This document shows positions 54,933-63,534 of a DNA stretch of 64,000 nt, piece after piece; positions within the stretch are counted from its first letter, which is position 1; each line of letters opens with the position of its first letter. The notes beneath the pieces are model-generated. The model saw only the letters and a program-made list of their open reading frames with translations. It made no database searches and was not told where the DNA came from. The DNA is from CAJQHT01 sp038123275 (GTDB lineage: Bacteria > Pseudomonadota > Alphaproteobacteria > Rickettsiales > UBA1997): contig JAYORG010000008.1 in assembly GCA_038123275.1 (NCBI GenBank), positions 1 through 64,000 on the forward strand. Reading direction: 5' to 3'. The position numbers and the translations under genes were made by a program.

Positions 54933-57174
54933 CTTTTATATCTGTCATTTCTACCCCAAAAGCAGAAAGACCTGCTTCAGGGTCATCCTGAGCACCAGTC
55001 CTTACAAACCATCCATCTATTTCTCCTAGCAAGTTAAGTTCTTGTGCTGGAAACATAAAACCAGTTGAACCTAAAAGTGTTGTGGCCGCAAGAGATCTAA
55101 TTAAAGTTGATTTACCAGCCATATTGTGCCCAGTTAATAGGCAAGTACTATCAATAGTAAGTGAGTTGGTAACTGCTTGGCCAGATCTCATCCAGTAGGG
55201 GAAGAAATTTTCTAGTGAAATTCTATTTGTTTCACTACTTTTATTAATAAAATTTGTTGTCCAATTTTTAGGTTGGCATTCTTTTATATGAAGATATAGG
55301 GTTTTAACAAGATTAGAAAATGTAGCCAAGTGAATAATAGGTAAGCAGTAAGGAGAAAGTTCCAAAGAAGTCTTATGTAAAGTTTGTTTAATTTCTTCAC
55401 ATGTGTTTATAGCTATATCTTTATATTGTTTTAAGGCATTTTCTGTTTCTTTTGTACTCCATCTATCATTAACTTTTTTGCCATAGCGGTCAATAGGGCG
55501 TATTAATTTATGTTTTTCAATATATTCTTCATTTAAAGTGCCTCTAATCCAAATAGCATGATTATGAATATCATATGAAAGTGCTATTTTTTTAGAAAAT
55601 CTACCTTTTTTATCCTTAAAAGATTCAATGAAAGGTATAAGTTTTTGCTCAATAGTTTTTTCATATTTTATTGCTGCCTTTTCTATTTTATTATAAAGAT
55701 TTTCAACTTTTTTGTTTGAGGTTTTAGCAATTCTTCCTCTAAATTCTTCTTCGATACGCTCAAATAGATTTTTAGAAATTAACTCATTTTTTGGAACATA
55801 TGCCTCGTCATCTTCTATTGGCAATATTGATGCCAGTATATTAATTATCTTTTTACTAGTATCATATAAAATATCTTCTTTAGCCTTTATTGAAGAAATA
55901 TAAGAGACTATTTCTAAAGTATTTTTTACAAAATTTCTAGGTAGATTTTCTTGGCAGTTTAGAAAAATTTCTGACAAAGAGAATAGATCTTTTAAAATTT
56001 CTGGATGTGCTTCATTTTTATTAAGAGTTTTAACATATTTTACTGGGTTTGAAACAATTAATTTTGGTAATTGTTTGTTACCTAATTGTAATTGAATAAT
56101 GGCTTGTCTTAAACTTTTTGCAAACTTTTTTGGAGGTGGATTAAGTAATAAGTTTCTAATTATATGCTTACATGTAGCTGGGCTACCTTTTGGTAGCATT
56201 AAATCTATAAGATCTGGAATACCTCTTTTGGGTAAAATGCCAATTTGTTGTGCTGTTTCTTGGTATAAAGGGTGGGGACAGTTTGTTACATGTACAGGTG
56301 TTGTTTTTAAAAATGAAATATTAGCATCTAAATCTAAATCAATTTTTATTAGCTCTTCCATACGTTTTGGAAAATCTTTGGAAGAATAACCAGACACTTT
56401 TATTAAGTTATGAAACTTTAAATTTGCAGCATTTAAAAGGGTATTAGGAATTTTATCATGCAAAAAAACCCGATTCATACGTCCACTATATTTATTAAGA
56501 CGAATAATGGCAGCTTCTTGTGTTAGCCCTTCTAATATTAGAGAGGTTCTTAAATCAGGATTAATTTCTATCACTTTTATTCCTTTGCTATTTGTAGCTA
56601 TGCCAAATTCAGGTGGAGCTTGTACAAAAGAAGCGTTTACTCTATGATTCATGGCTAAACCATAAGTGTAGGTAGGAGATGAAGGGGTTGTTACTTCTGA
56701 TATAAATCTTATTTTGCGCCCATTTTTATGAGTATCATCTGCTTGCTCACAAACAACAACAGAAAACCCAGCCTGAGTAAGATCGTTTAAAACACTTTGA
56801 ATATTGCTAAGAGGCATTCCTGCCCTAGGGCCTTTTCTTCCCATTCTATTAATTGCACAATGTTCAACTAAAAAAACTGAATCTATACCCCAAGTTTCAT
56901 AAAATTCTCCTATTTGGATAAGAGCAATTTTTTGAGGATGCTTTTTTTTAACTCTTAAGAGAAAATCGATATTAGAATCTTTTTGCCCAAATGTATGTTT
57001 AAATCCTTTCCAAAAAGTTTTTGTTCCATCACCAATTCCTAAAGGACCAGTAGGGTCTAGATCTTCGGCCATTCTTATGGCAACAGGGTGAGATAGGTTT
57101 TTAAGCTTTGATTGCCAAAATTTTGATTGAATAAATAAATCTTCACAAAGAGATTTTTCTATTTTTTCCTTCAC
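54778..57174 (-). CDS. MSH1/MutS7-like protein, N-terminal part: mismatch-binding, core and ATPase
   Basis: First about 780 codons of a MutS homologue; the last 18 codons before the stop at 54778 are out of frame. MutS domain I has ALIQIGEFYETWGIDSVFLV, keeping the mismatch-reading Phe-x-Glu (FYE). Next come RKIRFISEVTTPSSPTYTYG, and the MSH1-type connector QQIGILPKRGIPDLIDLMLP with NLLLNPP, which is found in MSH1 rather than in bacterial MutS1/2. ATPase: Walker A LTGHNMAGKSTLIRSL (about 682), Walker B FLLIDELGKGTESRAG (about 757). One extra A in the + strand triplet at 54832-54834 shifts the frame. The joined product is about 1,004 aa. Divergent from ung, 100 bp apart. Confidence 0.88.
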   Translation of the reverse strand: MKEKIEKSLCEDLFIQSKFWQSKLKNLSHPVAIRMAEDLDPTGPLGIGDGTKTFWKGFKHTFGQKDSNIDFLLRVKKKHPQKIALIQIGEFYETWGIDSVFLVEHCAINRMGRKGPRAGMPLSNIQSVLNDLTQAGFSVVVCEQADDTHKNGRKIRFISEVTTPSSPTYTYGLAMNHRVNASFVQAPPEFGIATNSKGIKVIEINPDLRTSLILEGLTQEAAIIRLNKYSGRMNRVFLHDKIPNTLLNAANLKFHNLIKVSGYSSKDFPKRMEELIKIDLDLDANISFLKTTPVHVTNCPHPLYQETAQQIGILPKRGIPDLIDLMLPKGSPATCKHIIRNLLLNPPPKKFAKSLRQAIIQLQLGNKQLPKLIVSNPVKYVKTLNKNEAHPEILKDLFSLSEIFLNCQENLPRNFVKNTLEIVSYISSIKAKEDILYDTSKKIINILASILPIEDDEAYVPKNELISKNLFERIEEEFRGRIAKTSNKKVENLYNKIEKAAIKYEKTIEQKLIPFIESFKDKKGRFSKKIALSYDIHNHAIWIRGTLNEEYIEKHKLIRPIDRYGKKVNDRWSTKETENALKQYKDIAINTCEEIKQTLHKTSLELSPYCLPIIHLATFSNLVKTLYLHIKECQPKNWTTNFINKSSETNRISLENFFPYWMRSGQAVTNSLTIDSTCLLTGHNMAGKSTLIRSLAATTLLGSTGFMFPAQELNLLGEIDGWFVRTGAQDDPEAGLSAFGVEMTDIKVALRDASSKSFLLIDELGKGTESRAGHAIAASIFRTSCTKKHKSNLCHSLA
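54832..54834 (-). other. Frameshift site in the MSH1-like gene
   Basis: Coding strand reads GCTAGTATATTTAGAACATC; removing one T gives A-S-I-L-E-H-L, restoring the MutS ATPase sequence across the two frames. It is a single 1-nt insertion in a 3-nt run. Confidence 0.8.
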
Positions 57175-57274
57175 TTATACCCTTAAAAAATTTAAAGTTA
57201 GGTAGATAAAATTTTAAATGGGTTTTAGCGAGAGTTATTAATATAAAAGTATAGTAAGTCAAAAATAAATAAAT

Positions 57275-57973
57275 ATGTCAACAATGTCTAAAAAAGCACC
57301 ATTGCCAGAATCTTGGATGACTTATCTAGGAGAAGAATTTGAAAAAGATTATATGAAAAATCTTAGCACTTTTTTAAAAGAGGAATTAGCTAAGAAAAAA
57401 TCTATGTATCCTCGTGGCCAAGAAATATTCTCAGCTTTTAATTTAACCCCTTTAAATGAAGTAAAGGTGGTAATAATAGGTCAAGACCCATATCATGGCC
57501 CCGGGCAAGCTCATGGTCTTTGTTTTTCAGTAAAGCCTGGAGTGCCAACTCCTCCATCACTTAAAAATATTTATAAAGAATTAGAGTCTGATCTAAATTT
57601 AGAAAAACCAAATCATGGTTTTCTTGAATCTTGGGCTAAAAATGGTGTATTAATGCTTAATAATGTTTTAACTGTTCTAAGAAGCCAGCCAGCATCTCAT
57701 CAAGGAAGAGGTTGGGAAATTTTTACGGATAAGGTAGTAGATATACTTAATAATAAATGCGATAATTTAGTTTTTTTACTATGGGGCAGCCATGCCCAAA
57801 AAAAAGCTGCAAATGTTGATAGAAAGAAACATCTAGTGTTAGAATGCCCTCATCCCAGCCCTTTTTCTGCTCATAAAGGTTTTTTAGGCAGTAGACATTT
57901 TTCTAAAAGTAATGAATATATGAGTAGCCACGGTATCAAACCAATTGACTGGTCTTTGCCCAAAAAGGTTTGA
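57275..57973 (+). CDS. ung: Uracil-DNA glycosylase, family 1
   Basis: 232 aa, full length. VVIIGQDPYHGPGQAHGLCF is the water-activating motif (catalytic Asp), LLWGSHAQKK the uracil-binding region and HPSPFSAHKGFLGSRHFS the Leu-loop with catalytic His. Excises uracil from DNA as the first step of base excision repair. Starts with MSTMSKK; either ATG is possible. Divergent from the MSH1-like repair gene, sharing its promoter region. Confidence 0.96.
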   Translation: MSTMSKKAPLPESWMTYLGEEFEKDYMKNLSTFLKEELAKKKSMYPRGQEIFSAFNLTPLNEVKVVIIGQDPYHGPGQAHGLCFSVKPGVPTPPSLKNIYKELESDLNLEKPNHGFLESWAKNGVLMLNNVLTVLRSQPASHQGRGWEIFTDKVVDILNNKCDNLVFLLWGSHAQKKAANVDRKKHLVLECPHPSPFSAHKGFLGSRHFSKSNEYMSSHGIKPIDWSLPKKV

Positions 57974-57981
57974 TACCACAA

Positions 57982-58740
57982 CTAATTAGGAAATTTTAAA
58001 CAAAATATAACCCCTTTATCCTCTTTTGATTTACAAGTTATATCACCACCAAAGACTTGCATAACCCTTTTACAAAAGGATAGTCCTAAGTCAGTTCCTC
58101 CCTTTTTATTATTAGTAAAAAAACTATCAAAAATATAAGGCAGTTTGTCTTGAGGTATAACGGGGCCATAATCTTGAAAATGTAAATAATTACCATGCGG
58201 TGTTCTATTAAACCAAATGTCAATTTTAGCCTTAAAATAAAGGGAGTTTTTAAGTAAATTAAATAAAATAAAAATCATTAAAGTTTCATCACCTTTAAAT
58301 CTAAAATTACTCCTAAGATCAATATGAACTGATTTTCTCTGCTCTTCGCTTTCAAAAGCATATTCTTCCAATGCTTTTTTAATTATTTTAGCCATTGATA
58401 AATGGGTAAATTTACTTTTATCAATTTTACCCTCTTTAATATTGGCTAAAATTAAATCAATAATCATCAATCCCCTATTTGAAGAGATAGAGATTAGATC
58501 AAGAAATTCCATTGCTTCATCTAAATTACCCTTAATAACCTAGCAGCAACTCTTAATTGCTGATAATGGGTTGCGTGTTTCATGGGCTATTGAACCAGCA
58601 AGGGATTTAAGATTTTCTTTTGTCATAGTTTGAGATATTGAGTTATTAATTACTGGTGAAATACTATACTATCTATTGCTTTTACTAGCTCTTCATTTAG
58701 CATAGAATGACTAAACTTTGGATAATAAAAACGGTTTTGC
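57982..58740 (-). pseudogene. Sensor histidine kinase remnant (HisKA-HATPase)
   Basis: The C-terminal 176 aa (57982-58512) hold the ATPase domain: N-box ILFNLLKNSLYF, YIFDSFFTNNKKGGTDLGLS (F and G2 boxes). Upstream in the same frame lies TAG at 58540-58542; before it is the H-box LAGSIAHETRNPLSAIKSCC with the phospho-His, from ATG 58626. A further frameshift near 58665 leads to MLNEELVKAIDSI and earlier coding back to about 58740, then stops. At least two lesions make it a non-functional kinase. It may once have fed the Hpt proteins. Confidence 0.85.
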
Positions 58741-58779
58741 TGTTTTTAGCTATTTTTAAAACTAGTCATAATAAATAAA

Positions 58780-58810
58780 ATACTATAATAGTAGTATATT
58801 ATAATAGTAT
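58780..58810. promoter_or_regulatory. Dyad upstream of XRE gene, candidate operator
   Basis: ATACTAT...ATAGTAT arms (58780-58786, 58804-58810) around AATAGTAGTATATTATA, overlapping a TATAAT-like -10, 34 bp before the regulator's ATG. It fits an autoregulatory XRE site, unproven. Confidence 0.45.
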
Positions 58811-58843
58811 AACTCTTATTAGTCAATAAAAACATTATTTAAA

Positions 58844-59095
58844 ATGAATAGAGTAATAATTACTTATAAACAATGTAGAGCAGCAAGAGAATTGTTGGGC
58901 TGGAAACAAAATGATTTAGCTCAAAAATCCAAAATATCTGCTGCCACAATAGCAGACTTTGAAAGAGGAGTTAGAGAATTAAGAGTTTCAACTTTAGAAA
59001 AGCTAATAAATGCCTTTGAAGAAGCTGGAATTAAATTTGAGAATAACTCGATAATGTATGGAGTTGGATTATTGAAAGAGTTTGAAGATAAGTAA
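58844..59095 (+). CDS. XRE-family transcriptional regulator
   Basis: 83 aa. Cro/C1-type helix-turn-helix: CRAARELLGWKQNDLAQKSK, ISAATIADFERGVREL, STLEKLINAFEEAGIKFE. This last segment is typical of small alphaproteobacterial XRE regulators. It is 186 bp before the Fic gene with a repeat between; it could control it or be an antitoxin-like partner (inference). Confidence 0.9.
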   Translation: MNRVIITYKQCRAARELLGWKQNDLAQKSKISAATIADFERGVRELRVSTLEKLINAFEEAGIKFENNSIMYGVGLLKEFEDK

Positions 59096-59110
59096 ACACA
59101 AATAAGATCT

Positions 59111-59189
59111 GAGGACAGTATACTTAATTAATAAATCGTAGAATCTGAGAATAACATACTAAAATAAGATAATTAAGTATACTGTTCCC
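59111..59189. repeat. Palindromic element, family GGGACAGTATAC, copy 1
   Basis: GAGGACAGTATACTTAATTA (59111-59130) and its inverted TAATTAAGTATACTGTTCCC (59170-59189) around AATCTGAGAATAACAT...AAAATAAG. Parts of the left half recur at 63477-63533. Confidence 0.8.
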
Positions 59190-59281
59190 ATAATTAGTAA
59201 TAATTAAGCAAACAGTCCCCAGAACTTAAAGGTTTTTGATAAAGAAAACGATAAAATTTTAAACTCAATGTCAAAATTAAT

Positions 59282-59842
59282 ATGAAAAACATAGATAAAA
59301 TAAGTTTAGAAAATGCCTATCGCTTATTTGAAACAGGTGATATAAAAAAAATTGAAATTGGCACTACAAATGGTTTGCAACAAATACATAAATATCTATT
59401 TGCTGGATTGTACGATTTTGCAGGACAAATACGTACAAAAAACATTTCAAAAGGTGGGTTCAGATTTACAAATGCCCTATATTTAAAGGATGTTTTGGCA
59501 AAAATTGAAAAAATGCCTGAAAATAATTTTGAAGAAATTATTGCCAAATATATAGAAATGAATATCGCCCATCCCTTTATGGAAGGTAATGGTAGAACTA
59601 TGCGAATATGGCTGGATATGATATTAAAAACAAAACTAAAAAAACTAGTCAACTGGCAGTTTGCAGATAAAACACTTTACCTCCAAGCAATGGAAAGAAG
59701 CCCTATTAATAGCTTAGAACTTAGAACATTGCTTGAAAACAATTTAACCGATGAAATAGATAGTCGCGAAGTTATTTTTAAAGGAATAGAGCAGTCTTAT
59801 TATTATGAAGGATATGAAAAAGATGGAGATGATGAAGAATAG
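59282..59842 (+). CDS. Fic family AMP-transferase (intact motif)
   Basis: 186 aa. N-terminal [20 protein letters not shown], flap [11 protein letters not shown], then the intact catalytic motif [18 protein letters not shown] (HPFxxGNGRxxR). This family transfers AMP to target Tyr/Thr/Ser. No inhibitory (S/T)xxxE(G/N) helix is seen within the protein, so if toxic it needs a separate antitoxin; none with the VbhA pattern is visible. Flanked by two copies of a palindromic element (59111-59189, 59862-59918). The acidic tail ([11 protein letters not shown]) is odd. Confidence 0.9.
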   Translation: MKNIDKISLENAYRLFETGDIKKIEIGTTNGLQQIHKYLFAGLYDFAGQIRTKNISKGGFRFTNALYLKDVLAKIEKMPENNFEEIIAKYIEMNIAHPFMEGNGRTMRIWLDMILKTKLKKLVNWQFADKTLYLQAMERSPINSLELRTLLENNLTDEIDSREVIFKGIEQSYYYEGYEKDGDDEE

Positions 59843-59861
59843 AAAACAAGGATGGTTATCT

Positions 59862-59918
59862 AGGGACGGTATACCTAATTATTCTTCAAGACATGCTTTA
59901 ATTAAGTATACTGTCCCT
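59862..59918. repeat. Palindromic element, family GGGACAGTATAC, copy 2
   Basis: AGGGACGGTATACCTAATTA ... TAATTAAGTATACTGTCCCT around ATTCTTCAAGACATGCTT. The interior matches 62190-62214 (ATTATTCTTCAAGACATGC) at the radical SAM gene end. Confidence 0.8.
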
Positions 59919-59929
59919 AGAATTATTAA

Positions 59930-60958
59930 TTATTGAACTGTTGTCTTTTCAACTATTTCCATTTTAGAAATAGTTCTATCAAAATCATTTTGAAAATTTT
60001 GATCTTGAATAACTCTAAATTTTTCAAATTCGCTTTCTGCTTTTAGTTTTGCTTTAAGATTAGAGATTTTTCCTTTGTCGGCTAAAATTGGATAATTTGA
60101 TAATTCTAGAAATTGAATAAGAAATTTTGACCAGTCTTTCATATTCATTACGATTTTTCTTTTGGCTCTGTTTTCAGCTAAATCAACATAAGAGGCTACA
60201 ATTCTTTCTAGCTCCTTAATATGTTCTTTTTCTAGATAATTTTTAGCAATTGAAACATCGCTTTTTAAAATCTTGCCTTTTGGTGCATCTGCCCAAGTTT
60301 TTAAGCCCATATAGGCTTTTTTTGCATCTGCTTCATTGTAAATTATTTCAGCAGCAGTTTTTTTTGTAATAGCAAAATGAAGTTTGTTTTGAACAGTTGC
60401 AAAAAAATCTTTGGTGGTTGGTGCGTTTTTATCGTAATCGGCAGAAAGAGCGTAGATATCGGTGATTTTTTGGTAAACTCTGCGCTCACTAGCTCTAATT
60501 TCTCTAATTCTTTCTAATAGCTCGTCAAAATAGTCTTTGCCAAAATGCTTAATTTGTTTTAAGCGGTCATCATCTATTACAAAGCCTTTAATGGTGTATT
60601 CTTTTAAAATCTTGGTTGACCAGATTCTAAATTGTGTTGCTTGGTAGGAATTTACACGATAGCCAACGGCAATGATTGCATCTAAATTATAAAACTCTAA
60701 TTCTCTGGAAACTTCTTTATTGCCTTCTTTTTGAACTTGTAAGAATTTCTTACAAGTTGAATTTTTTGTAAGTTCCCCATCATTAAAAATAGATTTTAAA
60801 TGTAAGGTTATGTTTTGTGGAGTTGTTCCAAACAGCTCACCCATCTTTTTTTGAGTTAGCCATAGATTATCATTTTTGAAAAACACATCTATGTTAACTT
60901 TTCCTTTAGGAGTTTGGAAAATAACAAAGTTATTAAATTTCTCTAATTTATCAGTCAT
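59930..60958 (-). CDS. RhuM family protein (virulence-associated)
   Basis: 342 aa, full length for RhuM (Salmonella pathogenicity-island homologue). Family blocks: LWLTQKKMGELFGTTPQNIT, NLDAIIAVGYRVNSYQATQF, RIWSTKILKEYTIKGFVIDD, LLERIREIRASERRVYQKI, DKNAPTTKDFFATVQNKLHF. Contains an HTH-like N-terminus; the biochemical role is unknown, often found on accessory DNA. Convergent with the Fic gene. Confidence 0.93.
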   Translation of the reverse strand: MTDKLEKFNNFVIFQTPKGKVNIDVFFKNDNLWLTQKKMGELFGTTPQNITLHLKSIFNDGELTKNSTCKKFLQVQKEGNKEVSRELEFYNLDAIIAVGYRVNSYQATQFRIWSTKILKEYTIKGFVIDDDRLKQIKHFGKDYFDELLERIREIRASERRVYQKITDIYALSADYDKNAPTTKDFFATVQNKLHFAITKKTAAEIIYNEADAKKAYMGLKTWADAPKGKILKSDVSIAKNYLEKEHIKELERIVASYVDLAENRAKRKIVMNMKDWSKFLIQFLELSNYPILADKGKISNLKAKLKAESEFEKFRVIQDQNFQNDFDRTISKMEIVEKTTVQ

Positions 60959-61092
60959 AATATTTTGGGGATTTCTTTGGGATGCTTATTTAACAGAAAA
61001 TGGTGAATTGTCAAAAATATTAATAAATAAAAAATAAGTTTTAGCCTTTAGTGTGTCAAGGTTTATAAATATAAATAAACTAATATAAAATA

Positions 61093-62010
61093 CTAAGGGT
61101 ACTTGTTTGATTCTAAAGAGGAATAAACTATTTCTAGAAAATTTGTGCTATTAATAAACCCGCCTCCCCATTTTTTATGTATTTTAGAAAATGAGTCTGA
61201 AACTGCTAGTTGCTCTGCAGATTGATTGTTTTTTATTGCTGCAATTGCCAATTCTCTAACGTCTTTTAGCATTTTGTTAAAGGCAATTAATTCTTTTTTG
61301 TTTGATAATGGCCCGTGTCCTGGGATTATTTTAGTTCTATAATTAGCAATTGATATGATTTCTTGCGTTGCTTTTATCATACCGTCAATGCTGCCACCAT
61401 GGGCAACGTCGATAAATGGATAGAAGCCGTTAAAATAGAGGTCTCCTGTGTGAATTACGTTGGTGTTTTTAAAATGTATGTATGAATCTCCACTAGAATG
61501 TGCTGCTGGAAAATGACTAACTTTGATAGTTTCTTTGTTTAAGTGAAATGTTGTGGTGTCGTTGAAGGTGACAACTGGCAAAGCTTCTTTTGATGCTGCT
61601 TTTGATTTCATCTTAAATAACCTTATTTCTTGAGGTGCTGACATTAATTTTCTTACATTGTCGTGAGCTACAATAGTGACGCCAGATTTGCCAAAATGCT
61701 CATTTCCTCCGGTGTGGTCACCATGCCAATGGGTGTTTAATAAAAAACGAATTGGTTTTTTGTTAATAGTTTGAATTGCTGTTGTTATTTTTTGACTTAA
61801 CGGTGCATATTGATCATCAATCATAAATACCCCATCTTGTCCTGATAAAATTCCGATATTACCACCTGCTCCATGCAGCATATAAATATTTTTCCTAACA
61901 GGAGTTACCTCAATTTGTGTTTTGGAAAAATCTTGCTTTGCTAAGGCTAGATATGGAAATGAAAATATTAAAATTATAGCGGCTAGACTTAATAGGAACA
62001 ATTTTTTCAT
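61093..62010 (-). CDS. Secreted metallo-beta-lactamase-fold hydrolase
   Basis: 305 aa. Signal peptide (KLFLLSLAAIILIFSFPYLA), then an MBL fold: LLNTHWHGDHTGGNEHF (HxHxDH), AAHSSGDSYIHF, TGDLYF (bridging Asp) and IIPGHGPLS (last His). Two-zinc hydrolase in the periplasm. Close to the quinoprotein-relay/B3-like subgroup; beta-lactam hydrolysis cannot be claimed. Confidence 0.9.
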   Translation of the reverse strand: MKKLFLLSLAAIILIFSFPYLALAKQDFSKTQIEVTPVRKNIYMLHGAGGNIGILSGQDGVFMIDDQYAPLSQKITTAIQTINKKPIRFLLNTHWHGDHTGGNEHFGKSGVTIVAHDNVRKLMSAPQEIRLFKMKSKAASKEALPVVTFNDTTTFHLNKETIKVSHFPAAHSSGDSYIHFKNTNVIHTGDLYFNGFYPFIDVAHGGSIDGMIKATQEIISIANYRTKIIPGHGPLSNKKELIAFNKMLKDVRELAIAAIKNNQSAEQLAVSDSFSKIHKKWGGGFINSTNFLEIVYSSLESNKYP

Positions 62011-62066
62011 TGAATTTTTTTAAATTATGTTAAATAAAATTTAGACTTTCTGATTGTTAAACTTAA

Positions 62067-62116
62067 ATCATTTTTAATCATTTTTAATCATTTTTAATCA
62101 TTTTTAATTATTTTTT
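62067..62116. repeat. 10-bp tandem repeat TTTTTAATCA
   Basis: Four near-perfect copies in a row (62071-62110, last ends TTA) between the MBL and radical SAM genes. T-tracts phased at one helical turn would bend the DNA. The gap 62011-62190 has no gene. Confidence 0.8.
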
Positions 62117-62169
62117 ACAAGTTTTTTATAAAATAAGGGGATATTAATACCGAATTATTGATGTTGTTA

Positions 62170-62215
62170 TTTAATAAGTATAATGTTCCATTATTCTTCA
62201 AGACATGCCTTAATG
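62170..62215. repeat. Degenerate GGGACAGTATAC-type element at the radical SAM 3' end
   Basis: TTTAATAAGTATAATGTTCC then ATTATTCTTCAAGACATGCC: the first part resembles an end of the 59 kb elements, the second their interior (copy 2). It encodes the last residues (KACLEE) and stop of the radical SAM gene. Confidence 0.5.
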
Positions 62216-63051
62216 GCAAATTTAATTTCATTGACTAATCTATCTTTATCTCTACCTAATATACCTTTTAAAACAAGTTGATTTGAAGCATGATCACTTC
62301 TAAAAATTGTTTTATTAAGGTTGAGGTTGGTCATGATTAAATGCATTTCTTCAAAAAGCTCTAAGTTGGTTAAATGTCTCCAGCCATCATTAAAGCCTGC
62401 CTCAAAACGTTTGGATCCAAGCGGAAATTCTGGAACTAGTGTGGATAGATATTCAGGCTGAGCTTGGTTCATCAATTTGGCAGAAGCAATAGCATGTTGT
62501 TTACTGTATTTAGGGCCACCAAGGCCAGTTAGGATCATGACAGAACTTTTAATGCCGGCATCTTTTATCTTTTTTAAGGCAGCTAAAGAAGAATCAAAAG
62601 TTTCACCTTTTTCTACTAATTTTAATAGCTCATTATCTCCACTTTCACAACCAACATACATAATTTGCAAACCCAAATCCTTTAGCTCTTTTAATTCAGA
62701 TACAGATTTTTTTAATAAATTTCTAGGTAAGCAATAGGAAGATACACGTTGTAAATTTGGAAAATATTTTCTTATTAAAAACATAATTTCCTTAAGTCTT
62801 CTAAAAGAAAGGCCCATAGCATCTCCATCTGCAAGAAACACCCTTGTGACTGGGTAATTATTGTCTACTAAATATTTTAACTCTTTTTCTAACTCTTCAA
62901 TTGCCTTTGGTTTAAAGCGCTTTTGTTCATCCTTATACATATCACAAAAGGTGCATTTGTTCCAAGAGCAACCATTGGCAACTTGCAAGATTAAAGATTT
63001 CCATTCACTTGGTGGACGAAAAACTGGCTCAATATAGTTTAAAGGATACAT
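62191..63051 (-). CDS. Radical SAM protein
   Basis: 286 aa. Cluster motif NGCSWNKCTFCDMYKDEQKR (three Cys as C-x4-C-x2-C), then VTRVFLADGDAMGLSFRRLKE, LQIMYVGCESGDNELLKLVE, VMILTGLGGP. It matches the COG1032-like group without cobalamin domain. The reaction is unknown. Length is on the short side for the group but both ends look natural, except that the last codons coincide with a repeat element. Confidence 0.9.
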   Translation of the reverse strand: MYPLNYIEPVFRPPSEWKSLILQVANGCSWNKCTFCDMYKDEQKRFKPKAIEELEKELKYLVDNNYPVTRVFLADGDAMGLSFRRLKEIMFLIRKYFPNLQRVSSYCLPRNLLKKSVSELKELKDLGLQIMYVGCESGDNELLKLVEKGETFDSSLAALKKIKDAGIKSSVMILTGLGGPKYSKQHAIASAKLMNQAQPEYLSTLVPEFPLGSKRFEAGFNDGWRHLTNLELFEEMHLIMTNLNLNKTIFRSDHASNQLVLKGILGRDKDRLVNEIKFAIKACLEE

Positions 63052-63178
63052 AATTTTTATGTGTTTTAATTAAAGATAGACTTTGGTATAATTTCTATTT
63101 TATGTTGTTGCAATCTTTATTTTTTTATAAGTTTTAGGATTTACCATTTATTTAAGATCCCAATTTTTTAATAAAACA

Positions 63179-63478
63179 ATGGACAAAAAAGCAAAAGAAT
63201 TAGAAAAAAATTATAAGCAGCAAAAAATGGATTTTTTAGACAGCTTAGAGCCTGATGATTTTAGAAATGGAGAAAATTTTAATCTAGCTGAGAAAATAAT
63301 TAATCAAATAAATGAAGCATATTATAAAAAATCACTTAACGGTGAAGATGCTCTGGAATTTATTAATAAAGCATTCTTAAATTTATTTAGAGAGAACTCA
63401 AAGGCAATAATAAGAGCTATTGAAGTTTCCAATTACTATGTGAAGATAAAATCAGAACTTATGAAAATAAGGGGATAG
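63179..63478 (+). CDS. Hypothetical helical protein
   Basis: 99 aa, soluble, Lys/Asn/Glu-rich, no family recognised. Contains KKSLNGEDALEFINKAFLNL and begins MDKKAKELEKNYKQQK. It precedes the partial gene at 63535 by 56 bp, with a repeat fragment between. Confidence 0.6.
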   Translation: MDKKAKELEKNYKQQKMDFLDSLEPDDFRNGENFNLAEKIINQINEAYYKKSLNGEDALEFINKAFLNLFRENSKAIIRAIEVSNYYVKIKSELMKIRG

Positions 63479-63533
63479 GATACGTAGTTAATAAGTTTAT
63501 AATCTGAGAATAGCATGAATAAAATAAAATTAT
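63477..63533. repeat. Left half of a GGGACAGTATAC-type element
   Basis: GGATAGGATACGTAGTTAATAAG followed by AATCTGAGAATAGCAT and AAAATAAAATTATT aligns with 59113-59172. The matching right arm is missing. Confidence 0.55.
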
Positions 63534-63534
63534 T

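Noticed and set aside
61093..62010. The MBL protein as a beta-lactamase resistance gene.
   Set aside because: The zinc-ligand pattern fits the broad MBL hydrolase family; residues specific for B1-B3 lactamases were not identifiable by eye.
62067..62116. Short regularly repeated unit as a possible CRISPR array.
   Set aside because: The unit is 10 bp with no spacers and no cas genes nearby; it is a simple tandem repeat.
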